Positions 34,834-43,544 of a DNA stretch of 48,456 nt are shown one piece after another. Source of the stretch: Natronococcus jeotgali DSM 18795. GTDB taxonomy: Archaea > Halobacteriota > Halobacteria > Halobacteriales > Natrialbaceae. Below the pieces are notes generated by a model. It was not told the DNA's origin, searched no databases, and saw nothing but the letters and a program-made list of their open reading frames with translations. The stretch's first letter is position 1, and every line of letters begins with the position of its first letter. Location: NCBI RefSeq assembly GCF_000337695.1, contig NZ_AOIA01000160.1, positions 1-48,456 of the forward strand. Direction: 5' to 3'. The translations under genes were made by a program, and so were the position numbers.

Positions 34834-34958
34834 CGTACACACCCATTTCGAATACGGCCAGATAATATTTTCTGTTTCGATCAATGCCCAGTGGTTATAT
34901 TCCGAGGGGGCTGTAGTTACCCGAAGCCTCTTATGAGCCAACACCCAACTCACGAGTG

Positions 34959-36176
34959 ATGAGCGACACTGTGGACGACGTCGACCTCCCCTACGACGAG
35001 GACGAGGCGTCCCAACAGGAGAAAATCCAGGCGCTCGAGGATCGGTTAGAGATCCTCGAGTCCCAAAACGAGGAGATGCGCGACAAACTCCTCGACGCGA
35101 ACGCCGAGAACAACAAGTACCAGCAGAAACTCGAGCGGCTTACCCACGAGAACAAGAAGCTCAAGCAGTCCCCGCTGTTCGTCGCCACGGTCCAGGAGAT
35201 GACGGACGAAGGCGTCATCATCAAACAGCACGGGAACAACCAGGAGGCGCTGACCGAGGTCACCGAGGAGATGCGCGAGGAGATCGAGCCCGACGCCCGG
35301 GTTGCGGTCAACAACTCGCTGTCTATCGTCAAGACCCTCTCGAACGAGACCGACGTCCGCGCCCGCGTGATGGAAGTCACCGAGAGCCCCGACGTCAGCT
35401 ACGAGGACATCGGCGGCCTCGAGGAGCAGATGCAGGAGGTCCGCGAGACCGTCGAGATGCCCCTCGAGAAGCCCGAGATGTTCGACGATGTCGGCATCGA
35501 GCCCCCGAGCGGCGTCTTGCTGTACGGCCCGCCCGGCACCGGGAAGACGATGCTCGCCAAGGCGGTGGCCAACCAGACCGACGCCACCTTCATCAAGATG
35601 GCCGGCTCCGAACTCGTACACAAGTTCATCGGCGAGGGCGCGAAGCTCGTCCGCGACCTGTTCAAGGTCGCCCGCGAGCACGAGCCAGCCGTGATCTTCA
35701 TCGACGAGATCGACGCCATCGCCGCCAAGCGCACGGAGTCGAAGACCTCCGGCGACGCCGAGGTTCAGCGGACGATGATGCAACTGCTCTCGGAGATGGA
35801 CGGCTTCGAGGACCGCGGCGACATCCGCATCATCGCCGCGACCAACCGCTTCGACATGCTCGATCGCGCGATCCTCCGCCCGGGCCGGTTCGACCGCCTC
35901 ATCGAGGTACCGAAGCCCAACCAGGAGGGCCGCGAGATCATCTTCGAGATCCACACCCGCGGCATGAACGTCGCCGACGACGTCGACTTCGCGGAGCTGG
36001 CGGCCGAGGCCGAGGACGCCTCGGGCGCCGACGTCAAGGCCGTCTGTACCGAGGCCGGGATGTTCGCCATCCGCGACGACCGCACCGAGATCCGGATGGA
36101 GGACTTCCGTGGCGCCTGGGAGAAGGTCCAGGCCGAAACCGACGAGACCGACGAGGTCTCGAAGACGTTCGCCTGA
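34959..36176 (+). CDS. pan: Proteasome-activating nucleotidase PAN
   Basis: A 405-residue AAA ATPase that unfolds proteins for the 20S proteasome. Residues 15-70 form the N-terminal coiled coil (QEKIQALEDRLEILESQNEE). An OB domain follows (QSPLFVATVQEMTDEGVIIK). The AAA domain has Walker A GPPGTGKT, Walker B VIFIDEIDAIAAK and the second-region motif LRPGRFDR. The C-terminus ends SKTFA, which has Phe where the proteasome-docking HbYX motif has Tyr. The start is at ATG 34959; a GTG at 34956 is also possible, and a TATA-like TTATG lies 27 bases upstream. It is divergent from a small HTH gene. Confidence 0.95.
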   Translation: MSDTVDDVDLPYDEDEASQQEKIQALEDRLEILESQNEEMRDKLLDANAENNKYQQKLERLTHENKKLKQSPLFVATVQEMTDEGVIIKQHGNNQEALTEVTEEMREEIEPDARVAVNNSLSIVKTLSNETDVRARVMEVTESPDVSYEDIGGLEEQMQEVRETVEMPLEKPEMFDDVGIEPPSGVLLYGPPGTGKTMLAKAVANQTDATFIKMAGSELVHKFIGEGAKLVRDLFKVAREHEPAVIFIDEIDAIAAKRTESKTSGDAEVQRTMMQLLSEMDGFEDRGDIRIIAATNRFDMLDRAILRPGRFDRLIEVPKPNQEGREIIFEIHTRGMNVADDVDFAELAAEAEDASGADVKAVCTEAGMFAIRDDRTEIRMEDFRGAWEKVQAETDETDEVSKTFA

Positions 36177-36326
36177 GGACGAACCCGAACGCCCCGTCGA
36201 CGTCGTCCTTTCGTTCTCTCTTTCCGTGCGATAGTTGCCTTCCTCTCGAGGCTCGAACAGTCCGGCGGCCGCAGTTCGCGGTCGCTCTATAGCCACACGT
36301 AGAGACATCGTTTCAGACATATCGAT

Positions 36327-36336
36327 CATATAAACC
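36327..36336 (+). promoter_or_regulatory. TATA box before the GDPD gene
   Basis: catataaacc predicts transcription from about 36358, 10 bases before the ATG at 36368. Nothing else is recognised in 36177-36326. Confidence 0.5.
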
Positions 36337-36367
36337 ATCACTATCTCCGCTCGAGACCTATTCGGCG

Positions 36368-37249
36368 ATGGCTGATCGACAGGCCGACGAGACGGAACGA
36401 AGCGCGACCGGAACGAACACCCGACGAACGGTCCTCGGTGCGATCGGCGCGGCCGCGAGCGTCGCGGCGGGTCTCGTCACCGCGAGCGACCGCGGGGCGG
36501 CGCGGTCCGCCGGCGGTCGGGATCGGACGCCACGGCTGACCGCCCACCGCGGGTTCGCCGACGTCTACCCCGAGAACACCGTCGCCGCGGTCGAGGGGGC
36601 GGCGCAGTGTGGCGCCGAGCGGATCGAGATCGACGTCCAGCCGACCGCGGACGGCGAGATCGTCGTCTTCCACGACGAACGCCTCGACGACCTGACCGAC
36701 GAGAGCGGACGCGTCGCCGACGCGTCCGCCGAGACGGTCTGTCGGGCCGAGGTCCTCGACAGCGGCGAGACGGTGCCGACGCTGCGGGAGGTCCTCGAGG
36801 CGGCGCGGCCGAGCGTCACGATGAACGTCGAGTTCAAGGCCGCGGGCGAGTACTCCTGGTCGACGGTGGCCGAGCGAACCCTCGAGATCGCGTCCGAGTT
36901 CCCGGGCGAGTTCTACGTCTCCTCGTTCGAGACGGCCGCCCTCGAGGCGGTTCGCGGCGTCGATCCCGCCGTCCCGATAGCGAAGCTCTTCGGCGCGAAC
37001 CCCGCCGAGAACCTGGAGATCGCTCGCGAACTCGAGGCCGAGGCGATCAATCCCTCGCTGGACGTCCTCGACGCCGACCTCGTCGCGACCGCCCGCGAGG
37101 AGGGGCGGGACGTGAACGTCTACACGATCGATAGCTGGCGGGAAGCCCGGCGTCCGATCGAGCTGAACGTCGATTCGCTGATCGCCGACTACCCCAGCGT
37201 GCTCGAGTTCGGAACCGACGCGCGCTCCGGTTTCGGCCGGCAACGGTAA
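36368..37249 (+). CDS. Glycerophosphodiester phosphodiesterase, Tat-exported
   Basis: A 293-residue exported GDPD family enzyme that cuts glycerophosphodiesters to glycerol phosphate and an alcohol. Residues 18-38 form a twin-arginine signal (TRRTVLGAIGAAASVAAGL). The catalytic set follows: LTAHRGF (H60, R61), YPENT, ERIEIDVQPTADG (Glu and Asp of the metal site), VFHDERLDDLT (H102, D103) and NVEFKAA. The TIM-barrel ends with VNVYTIDSWREAR. A strong TATA box is upstream. Work outside the cell or in the envelope is expected; the substrate may include membrane lipid head groups. Confidence 0.88.
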   Translation: MADRQADETERSATGTNTRRTVLGAIGAAASVAAGLVTASDRGAARSAGGRDRTPRLTAHRGFADVYPENTVAAVEGAAQCGAERIEIDVQPTADGEIVVFHDERLDDLTDESGRVADASAETVCRAEVLDSGETVPTLREVLEAARPSVTMNVEFKAAGEYSWSTVAERTLEIASEFPGEFYVSSFETAALEAVRGVDPAVPIAKLFGANPAENLEIARELEAEAINPSLDVLDADLVATAREEGRDVNVYTIDSWREARRPIELNVDSLIADYPSVLEFGTDARSGFGRQR

Positions 37250-37274
37250 CGTCCGGGCGCGAGTCCGCCCGTCC

Positions 37275-37412
37275 TCACAGCGCCGCGAAGACGAGCCACG
37301 GCACCACGAACAGCGCCGCCGTCAGCACGGCGAGAATCAGCAGGTATCCGGCGACGGTGCTGCCCGCGGTGAGCCAGGCGGGGTGGTCGAACCCGCTCGT
37401 ATCGACTGCCAT
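37275..37412 (-). CDS. Small membrane protein
   Basis: A 45-residue protein with the halophile N-terminal pattern MAVDTSGFDHPAWLTAGST and a single hydrophobic segment, VAGYLLILAVLTAALFVVPW. A TATA-like CGTTTATG lies about 25 bases before the ATG at 37412, supporting this start over one at 37439. Small proteins of this shape are widespread in haloarchaea, but the role is unknown. It is divergent from the GMP synthase gene, with the two promoters about 90 bases apart. Confidence 0.7.
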   Translation of the reverse strand: MAVDTSGFDHPAWLTAGSTVAGYLLILAVLTAALFVVPWLVFAAL

Positions 37413-37502
37413 ACCGGTACGAACCGAGGACGCATCCATAAACGTACCGACGGGCTCGCGGTTCCGGTCCGCTTTTACCGACCGCCCGGCTACACCGTCG
37501 TA

Positions 37503-38063
37503 ATGACGACAATCGCTGTGGTGGACAACCACGGGCAGTTCACCCACCTCGAGCAGCGGGCGCTCCGGGACCTCGGCGTCGACGCCGAACTGATCGACAA
37601 CGACACAGATCCGGCCGCGGTCGACGCCGACGGCGTCGTCCTCTCGGGCGGCCCGGACATGGATCGGATCGGCAACTCGGCGGACTACCTCGAGCGCGAC
37701 GTCCCCGTCCTGGGGATCTGTCTCGGAATGCAGCTGATCGCCGAGGAGTTAGGCGGCGAGGTCGGCGGCGGCGACTACGGCGGCTACGCCGACGTGACCG
37801 TCGAGATCGTCGACGACGAGGACCCTCTCACCGGCAGTCTCCACCCCGAAACCCGGGTCTGGGCGAGCCACGCCGACGAGGTCACGACCCTCCCCGAGGG
37901 ATTCGAGCTGACCGCCCGCAGCGACGTCTGCGACGTCGAGGCGATGAGCGACACCGATCGGGACCTCTACGGCGTCCAGTGGCACCCCGAGGTCGCCCAC
38001 ACCGAGGAGGGCGAGCAAATCTTCGAGAACTTCCTCGAGATCTGCGAGCGAAACGGGGCGTAG
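37503..38063 (+). CDS. guaAa: GMP synthase, glutamine amidotransferase subunit
   Basis: A 186-residue class I glutamine amidotransferase that supplies ammonia for converting XMP to GMP. The nucleophile is in GICLGMQ (C73), and the catalytic histidine and glutamate are in YGVQWHPEVAH. Archaea split GMP synthase into two proteins, and the synthetase subunit is not in this window. The start at 37503 fits a TATA-like ctttta about 30 bases upstream, giving a leaderless message. The C-terminus FENFLEICERNG is typical. Confidence 0.92.
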   Translation: MTTIAVVDNHGQFTHLEQRALRDLGVDAELIDNDTDPAAVDADGVVLSGGPDMDRIGNSADYLERDVPVLGICLGMQLIAEELGGEVGGGDYGGYADVTVEIVDDEDPLTGSLHPETRVWASHADEVTTLPEGFELTARSDVCDVEAMSDTDRDLYGVQWHPEVAHTEEGEQIFENFLEICERNGA

Positions 38064-38171
38064 TCGGCCGTCTCTTCCGCGTTCGGTCCTCTCTATCCGT
38101 CGAATTGCGGTCTCGAGACCGCGGAACGCGTCTCGTTCGGTCCCCGTGGCAGATCCGCCTCGGTCGAGCCG

Positions 38172-39923
38172 TTACTTCTCCTCGACGTGGCGAATCTCGC
38201 AGGCGACCCCGCGCGTGCTCTCGGCCATCTCGCGGCCGAACATCTCGGCGCGGCCGACGCCGAAGGCCTTCGGTCCCTCGACGACGACCTCGTCGCCGAC
38301 GCGGATCTCCTCGTCGGCGTCGACGATCCCCGGCGCGAGCACGCTGCCGTGGGGAACGAAACCGTCGATCTCGACGCGTTTCGTGGGGGCCTCGCCGTCG
38401 ACCCACCGCTTCGCGCCCTCGAGCGTGAACGACAGCGTCCCGTACTGGGGGACCATCGTCGCCAGCTGGGTGTCCTCGCTATCGCGAACCTGGATCTTCG
38501 GGTAGCGACTCGTCGTCTGGATGTCCTCGAAGAGGTCGTCGCCCGCGCCGTCGCCGAGCAGGTAGTCGGCGATCGCGCGGACGGTGTTGTGCTCGCGCTC
38601 GCGTTTCGAGTACTTGAGCTCTCCGGAGAGCGCCCGCTGGAGGTTCGCCAGCGACTCCGTGTCGGTCGGGTGGTCCTCGACGGTGTACGTAACGCCGAGG
38701 TCGAGTTCCGCCTCGACGCGCTCGACGATGTCGCGGTAGCCCTCGTCGGGGACGTGGGCGATGATCTCCGGGTAGGCGTTGCGCTCGAGGTAGCGCCGAA
38801 GAACCGTACTCACGAACCGCTTCTCGTCTTCCGACCAGCGGCCCGTGACGACGGTGTCGTAGTGCTGGGCGGGGTAGGTCGTCTCGAGCTCCTGGGGGAC
38901 GACCCCGATCGGGCTGGTCATCGAGACCAGGTGGGCCCGCCACTGGATCGCGTCGTGGAACTGGCGGTGGCTCTGGGACTCGCTGTACGGTTTCGCCGCC
39001 GAGCAGGGCACCAGCACGAGCGGGTTCGAAAAGCGGTTGCGGTACCGCGTGGTCACGCGGTCGGCGTAGCGCTGGATCTCGACCCGGCGGATGGTGTCGC
39101 CGGTCGCGGCGTCGATCTGGGCATCCCGGAGGACGGGCGTCCGTTCCTCGAGGTAGCCCCACTGCGAGTCGAGTTCGCGCATCGCGGCCGTGAGCCACTG
39201 ATCCTGGCGGGCCTGGCCCTCGACGTAATCGCGCAGGCGGCCGTCGCGGATCCGCCGGCGGACGATCCCCAGTTCCGCCGCCAGGGCGTTTCGGTTGTGC
39301 TCGACGCAGTCCTCGCGGGTGAACTCCTCGCGGGGCTTCCGGCAGGCGGGACAGGCACAGGGCAGCTCCTCGAGGTCCTCGAGGAAGTACGCATCGTCGG
39401 TCGTCAGGTATCGCCCCTGGGTTCCCTTCACGACGGCGGCGGTCTCGTCGAAGAGATCGACCCCGGCGTAGGCCAGCACGGCGACGTTGCGGGGCGTGGC
39501 GACCCCCGAGAAGTAGACGGCCGTATCCGCGGGAACCGCCTCGCGGACGTTTACGATCGCCTCGACCAGCGCCGCGCCGTGGCCCGTAATCGACTGGACG
39601 TCCGAAACGGCGTAGGCGTCGGTTCCCTCGTCGGCCGCGCCCTCGCTCGAGATCACGGCGACGCTCGGGTAGTCGACGTCGGGATAGGAAACGGCGAACG
39701 ACTCTCGAACCTCCTCGGCGGTTCCCCCGGGGAAGCCGCGGTGGGGGAGCACGGTGAGCCGCGAGTCGTCGCCCTCCGGCATCGCCCGGTCGGCGCTCCA
39801 CAGCGAGCCCGCGTCCTCGAGGACGTCGTCGACGAGCGCGGGCGTCGAACGCGGCTCCTCGAGGCGGAGCTCGCCCACGCGCGCGGCCCCGTCGCGTGCG
39901 TGTACTTCGAAGTAGTCGGTCAT
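38172..39923 (-). CDS. arcS: Archaeosine synthase ArcS
   Basis: A 583-residue enzyme that converts preQ0 at position 15 of tRNA to archaeosine. The N-terminal half is a TGT-like barrel with the zinc site CACPACRKPREEF...EHN. The middle carries the ArcS signature PC-x3-KPY-x2-S-x2-H, visible as PCSAAKPYSESQSH. The C-terminal PUA domain (VEIDGFVPHGSVLAPGIVDA then EIRVGDEVVVEG) binds tRNA. This gene and tgtA, about 880 bases further on the same strand, cover two consecutive steps of archaeosine synthesis, a real functional pairing. A TATA-like CTCTTTCGC lies about 25 bases before the ATG at 39923. Confidence 0.93.
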   Translation of the reverse strand: MTDYFEVHARDGAARVGELRLEEPRSTPALVDDVLEDAGSLWSADRAMPEGDDSRLTVLPHRGFPGGTAEEVRESFAVSYPDVDYPSVAVISSEGAADEGTDAYAVSDVQSITGHGAALVEAIVNVREAVPADTAVYFSGVATPRNVAVLAYAGVDLFDETAAVVKGTQGRYLTTDDAYFLEDLEELPCACPACRKPREEFTREDCVEHNRNALAAELGIVRRRIRDGRLRDYVEGQARQDQWLTAAMRELDSQWGYLEERTPVLRDAQIDAATGDTIRRVEIQRYADRVTTRYRNRFSNPLVLVPCSAAKPYSESQSHRQFHDAIQWRAHLVSMTSPIGVVPQELETTYPAQHYDTVVTGRWSEDEKRFVSTVLRRYLERNAYPEIIAHVPDEGYRDIVERVEAELDLGVTYTVEDHPTDTESLANLQRALSGELKYSKREREHNTVRAIADYLLGDGAGDDLFEDIQTTSRYPKIQVRDSEDTQLATMVPQYGTLSFTLEGAKRWVDGEAPTKRVEIDGFVPHGSVLAPGIVDADEEIRVGDEVVVEGPKAFGVGRAEMFGREMAESTRGVACEIRHVEEK

Positions 39924-39970
39924 ACCGCACCTCGCGCCGGAGCGCGAAAGAGGCTGTCGATAGCCGTCGA

Positions 39971-40384
39971 CTACGGGTGATCGATCCGAGCGTCCGACGG
40001 CGATTCCGGGCGTCCGGGCCACAGCGCGACCGCGAGGTAGCAGAGTCCGAGAACGCGCGTGAACGGAACGACCCACGGCTTGGGCTCGATCGCGTCGGGG
40101 TTCTCGTAGGCCGTCTCGAGCGCGATCGCCAGGAACGCTCGCGGCTGTAACGCGGCCGGCAGCCCGAGGACGGCCAGCAGCGGCTTGATCCCGGGCCAGG
40201 CGGCCTCCCGATTGCGGACGAGCCAGATCGCGGTGACGCCCTCGAGCCGCGCCAGCGGGAGCGTCCACGGCCGAAGCCGGCCGACGTCGGGGTTCTCGAA
40301 CGCCAGTCGCTCGCCCCGGGTGACGAGCCGATCGGGAGCGAGGATCTCGATCGCGGCGAGCGCGAGCAACAGTGGCCGGAGCAT
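39971..40384 (-). CDS. Halophile multi-helix membrane protein
   Basis: A 137-residue membrane protein. Hydrophobic helices are seen near residues 1-16 (LRPLLLALAAIEIL), 45-60, 67-90 (IKPLLAVLGLPAALQPRAFL) and 110-128 (VVPFTRVLGLCYLAVALW). A repeated motif is visible: FENPDVGRLRPWTLPLARLE and YENPDAIEPKPWVVPFTRVL are two copies of a similar ~45-residue unit, so the protein looks duplicated. Function is unknown. The TATA-like GTTTTTCTC about 25 bases upstream supports the start at 40384. It is divergent from the HTH gene at 40475. Confidence 0.7.
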   Translation of the reverse strand: MLRPLLLALAAIEILAPDRLVTRGERLAFENPDVGRLRPWTLPLARLEGVTAIWLVRNREAAWPGIKPLLAVLGLPAALQPRAFLAIALETAYENPDAIEPKPWVVPFTRVLGLCYLAVALWPGRPESPSDARIDHP

Positions 40385-40474
40385 ACCCCCGTTAGGTCGG
40401 CGACGGAGAAAAACCCGTACCGTTCGGGTCCCTCTCCCCCGCAGATTCAACTCGAGCGAACCCGTATCAGCCGT

Positions 40475-40729
40475 ATGTCGCCACCGCCGACCGACGAGCC
40501 GGGAGACGGCGTCGACGCGATCGACGACGACCGAATCGTCGCGGCGATCCGCACCGCGCCGAAACCCGTCGTGAACACGACCTACCTCGCCGGCGAGTTC
40601 GACGTTCCTCCGAGGGCGTTGCTCGAGCGCCTCGAATCGCTGGTCGCGGACGGACGGCTCGAGGGCCACGAAGTCGTCGGCGAGGGCTACCTCTGGTGGC
40701 TCTCGATCGACGAGGAGCTCGAGGGGTAG
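40475..40729 (+). CDS. Small HTH-like protein
   Basis: An 84-residue protein. After an acidic N-terminal tail, IDDDRIVAAIRTAPKPVVNT, TYLAGEFDVPPRALLERLES and LVADGRLEGHEVVGEGYLWW form a likely winged-helix domain of three helices and a wing. It is a probable DNA-binding protein of unknown target. It is convergent with tgtA. Confidence 0.6.
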   Translation: MSPPPTDEPGDGVDAIDDDRIVAAIRTAPKPVVNTTYLAGEFDVPPRALLERLESLVADGRLEGHEVVGEGYLWWLSIDEELEG

Positions 40730-40802
40730 GAACGCGACCCCGGTGTATCGACACCTCTTCCGCCTGCAAACAGATGTGCAAACGGAATCGGAAACGGACG
40801 TG

Positions 40803-42284
40803 CTACTCCGCGCCGCCCGACAGCTCGATCAGTTCGACGCGGTCCGGAACGCGGGCGAGAACGTCCGCGGGCCACCCGCGATGTCCGAGCGCGAACTCGG
40901 TTTCGGGGTTGTCCTCGACGAGGCGAGCGACGCCGTCGGCTGCAGCCGCGAGCGCCCCGCGGTCGGTTCGGTCGGGAACTTCGGCGGTCAGCGGGTAGCT
41001 CTTCGAGAGCGCGCGAGGGAAGGGCCCGAACGGCGGCTGGACCCGCCAGGCGTTGTCGTACGCGTCGCCGCCGTCGGTGCGCCCCTCGGTAAGAAAGAGC
41101 GCGTCGGGAACCGCGAGTCGCTCGAGTCGCCGGTGGTGGCGAACCACCTCGGGTCGGCGGGCGCTCTCGTGGGACGTATAGAAGAAGGCGCCCTTCGAGA
41201 CCGGGTCGGAGCGCTCGAGCTGGTCGGCGTGATCCAGCAGCGCCCGGTAGCCGTCGAGCATAGTCGGGTGGGCGCGGGCACGTTGCTCGACCAGCTCGAG
41301 GAGGTTGCCCGCGCGGATGGCCTGTTTGATGCGGCGAATCTCCTCGAAGGTGACGTGGAGGTTGTGGGCGGCGAGTTCCTCCTCGCGCTCCCGGTCGGGC
41401 AACGCGCGGAGCTCGTCGGGCGAGTGGGCAGTACAGACCGGACACGAACACGGCAGGTACTCGAGGTCCTCGAGGTGGCGCGTTCCGCGAACCGTCAGGT
41501 ACCGGTCGTCTCGGGCGTACAGCGCGTAGGCCGCCGAGTCGAACAGGTCACAGCCCATCGCGACCGCGAGCGCGAACATCATGGGGTGGCCGGCGCCGAA
41601 GAGGTGGACGGGCGCGTCGGCGCCCAGGCCGCGTTTGGCGCCGGCGACGGCGTCGATCATGTCGTCGTAGCGGTAGTCGTTCATCAGCGGGACGACCGCG
41701 CCGACGGGGAAGACGTCCAAATCCGTCTCGGCGGCGTGACGGCCCGCGTCCTCGCGGAGGTCGGGGTAGGTCGAGCCCTGAACGGGCGCGGTGACCAGCA
41801 TCTCGCCGGTGTCGACGCCCTCGGCGACCTCGAGGCGATCCTGGGTTGTCGCGAGTTCGTCCGCGGCCCGTTCGCGAGGGACGTCCGGCGGCGTCGGAAT
41901 GTCGACGGGGGTGGCGATGTCCGACCCGATCCGGCGTTGAAAGTCGAGGATCTCCTCGGTGGTGACGTCGATCTCGCCGTACTCCGCGAGCTGGAAGGAG
42001 CCGGAATCGGTCATGATCGCGCCGGGGAAATCCAGCAGGTCGTGAAGTCCCTCCTCGAGAGCCCGTTCGCGGACGTCCTCGGTGCCGTAGATGATGTAGG
42101 AGTTGGTGATGAGGATCTCGGCGCCGAACTCCTCGGCGAGCCGGCGGGGACTGATCGTGTCCAGGTTCGGGTTGATCACCGGCAACAGCGCCGGCGTCTC
42201 GACGGTCGCGTCGGCGCGGGGGACGGTGAGCTCGCCGATGCGGCCGCCGGCGTCGGCGTCCCGGAGTTCGAAGCACTCGCGCAT
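40803..42284 (-). CDS. tgtA: Archaeosine tRNA-guanine transglycosylase
   Basis: A 493-residue enzyme that exchanges guanine at position 15 of tRNA for preQ0, the first step of archaeosine synthesis on tRNA. The barrel contains [30 protein letters not shown] (catalytic region with the Asp) and [11 protein letters not shown]. The zinc site is CSCPVC followed by a histidine (AAHNLHV). The C-terminal part is shorter than in some homologues and has no obvious PUA domain, which in archaea can be on a separate protein. TATA-like CGTTTACC lies 28 bases upstream of the start. It is on the same strand as arcS. Confidence 0.95.
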   Translation of the reverse strand: MRECFELRDADAGGRIGELTVPRADATVETPALLPVINPNLDTISPRRLAEEFGAEILITNSYIIYGTEDVRERALEEGLHDLLDFPGAIMTDSGSFQLAEYGEIDVTTEEILDFQRRIGSDIATPVDIPTPPDVPRERAADELATTQDRLEVAEGVDTGEMLVTAPVQGSTYPDLREDAGRHAAETDLDVFPVGAVVPLMNDYRYDDMIDAVAGAKRGLGADAPVHLFGAGHPMMFALAVAMGCDLFDSAAYALYARDDRYLTVRGTRHLEDLEYLPCSCPVCTAHSPDELRALPDREREEELAAHNLHVTFEEIRRIKQAIRAGNLLELVEQRARAHPTMLDGYRALLDHADQLERSDPVSKGAFFYTSHESARRPEVVRHHRRLERLAVPDALFLTEGRTDGGDAYDNAWRVQPPFGPFPRALSKSYPLTAEVPDRTDRGALAAAADGVARLVEDNPETEFALGHRGWPADVLARVPDRVELIELSGGAE

Positions 42285-42372
42285 TCGACCGTGTGTTGGC
42301 GAGGGCGTCGGTAAACGTTCCGTTCTCCCGCGAGGCTATCGCTGCGGCGCCGGGCGCCCCGTGGCGACCGCG

Positions 42373-42927
42373 TTACCCGCTCGCTTCGAACAGTCGGTAG
42401 TACGAGAGCGCGAGCACCGTCCGGCCGTCCCGGATCTCTCCGTCCCGAACCTCGTCCGTTAGCTCCTCGAGCGTCTTCTCGGTCGGTCGGATGGTCTCGT
42501 CGTGGTCGAGGCGTTGCTCGGCCGTGGGACGACAGCCGCGGGCGACGAAGAAGTGCATGACCGAGTCGGCGACCCCGTTGATCGGCTCGACCGTGATCAG
42601 CGGCTCGAGCCGCTCGGCCTCGCGTCCGGTCTCCTCGGCGAGCTCGCGACGGGCCGCGGCCTCGAGGTCGTCGTCCTCCGGCTCGGTGCCGCCGACGGGA
42701 AGCCCGCGGTTGACCCGCGACACGGCCTGGCGCCACTCCTCGATACAGACGACGTCGCCGTCGGGCGTAAACGGGAGGATGCAGACGCTCGCGGGCTCGG
42801 AGAGGTAATCGAACTCGGCTTCGGTTCCGTCCGGCAGCCGGACGGCCTGCGTGATCACGTCGAACCCCGAACAGGAGTACGACGTTCGTTCCTCGAGAGT
42901 TTCCCAGGCGAGCGGATCGGTCGGCAT
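42373..42927 (-). CDS. Nudix hydrolase, ADP-ribose pyrophosphatase type
   Basis: A 184-residue Nudix enzyme. The Nudix box is GTEPEDDDLEAAARRELAEE followed by TGREA, with Asp rather than Glu at the first acidic position but the catalytic REL-x-EE intact. The N-terminal half has SYSCSGFDVITQAVRLPDG and CILPFTPDGDVVCIEEWRQA, which resemble the ADP-ribose/NADH pyrophosphatase group. The substrate is not certain. The start at 42927 fits a TATA-like GTTTTTTACG about 25 bases upstream; an in-frame extension to 43002 has no family support. Confidence 0.82.
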   Translation of the reverse strand: MPTDPLAWETLEERTSYSCSGFDVITQAVRLPDGTEAEFDYLSEPASVCILPFTPDGDVVCIEEWRQAVSRVNRGLPVGGTEPEDDDLEAAARRELAEETGREAERLEPLITVEPINGVADSVMHFFVARGCRPTAEQRLDHDETIRPTEKTLEELTDEVRDGEIRDGRTVLALSYYRLFEASG

Positions 42928-43096
42928 ACCCCGCGGTACGTTCGTCGGCGTAAAAAACGCCCCGTCACGGCGTCGACGACCGGAAACGTACCGAGCGTGC
43001 AACCGGAGCTATGCGGTGCGTTCCGGCCGACCCGGAGGGCGTACCCGCACTATAACAAAGCCACGGATCGGTGAACGTCGGCACTCAGAGGGAACC

Positions 43097-43372
43097 ATGG
43101 ACGAACTAACCGGCTTCCAGCGCGATTTGCTGTACGTCATCGCAGGCAAGGATCGGCCGTCGGGACAGGAGATTCTCGACGACATCAACGAGTACATCGA
43201 CCAACCGGTCACCCACGGCCGGCTGTATCCGAACCTCGATTCGCTCGTCGAGAAGGAACTCATCGAGAAAGGGGAACTCGATCGCCGAACCAACTACTAC
43301 GCGCTGACGCCGAAAGGACGCCGCGAACTCCAGCAGCGCCAGGAGTGGGTCAACCGGTACGTCGACGTGTAG
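43097..43372 (+). CDS. PadR family transcription regulator
   Basis: A 91-residue PadR-type regulator. TGFQRDLLYVIAGKDRPSGQ, EILDDINEYIDQPVTHGRLY, PNLDSLVEKELIEKGELDRR and TNYYALTPKGRREL show the winged helix with the family YPNLDSL recognition helix. It has no C-terminal dimerisation domain beyond the short helix, the usual form in haloarchaea. A TATA-like actataac at about 43047 leaves a leader of roughly 20 bases. It is divergent from the Nudix gene and may control it (inference). Confidence 0.85.
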   Translation: MDELTGFQRDLLYVIAGKDRPSGQEILDDINEYIDQPVTHGRLYPNLDSLVEKELIEKGELDRRTNYYALTPKGRRELQQRQEWVNRYVDV

Positions 43373-43544
43373 CTCGGTCCGATCCCGACCGTCTCGAGTG
43401 CGGCGCTTCGAGCGACGCGGACGCTCGCAGCGACGGCTCGCGATCGGGCGACGCCCGGACGTCGACGTCGGACCGTCGCCGACCCGCGCCGGAGCGGGCG
43501 GGAACGGGGACCCTACGACCGACTGCGAGCGCCGTAGGGTGGCC

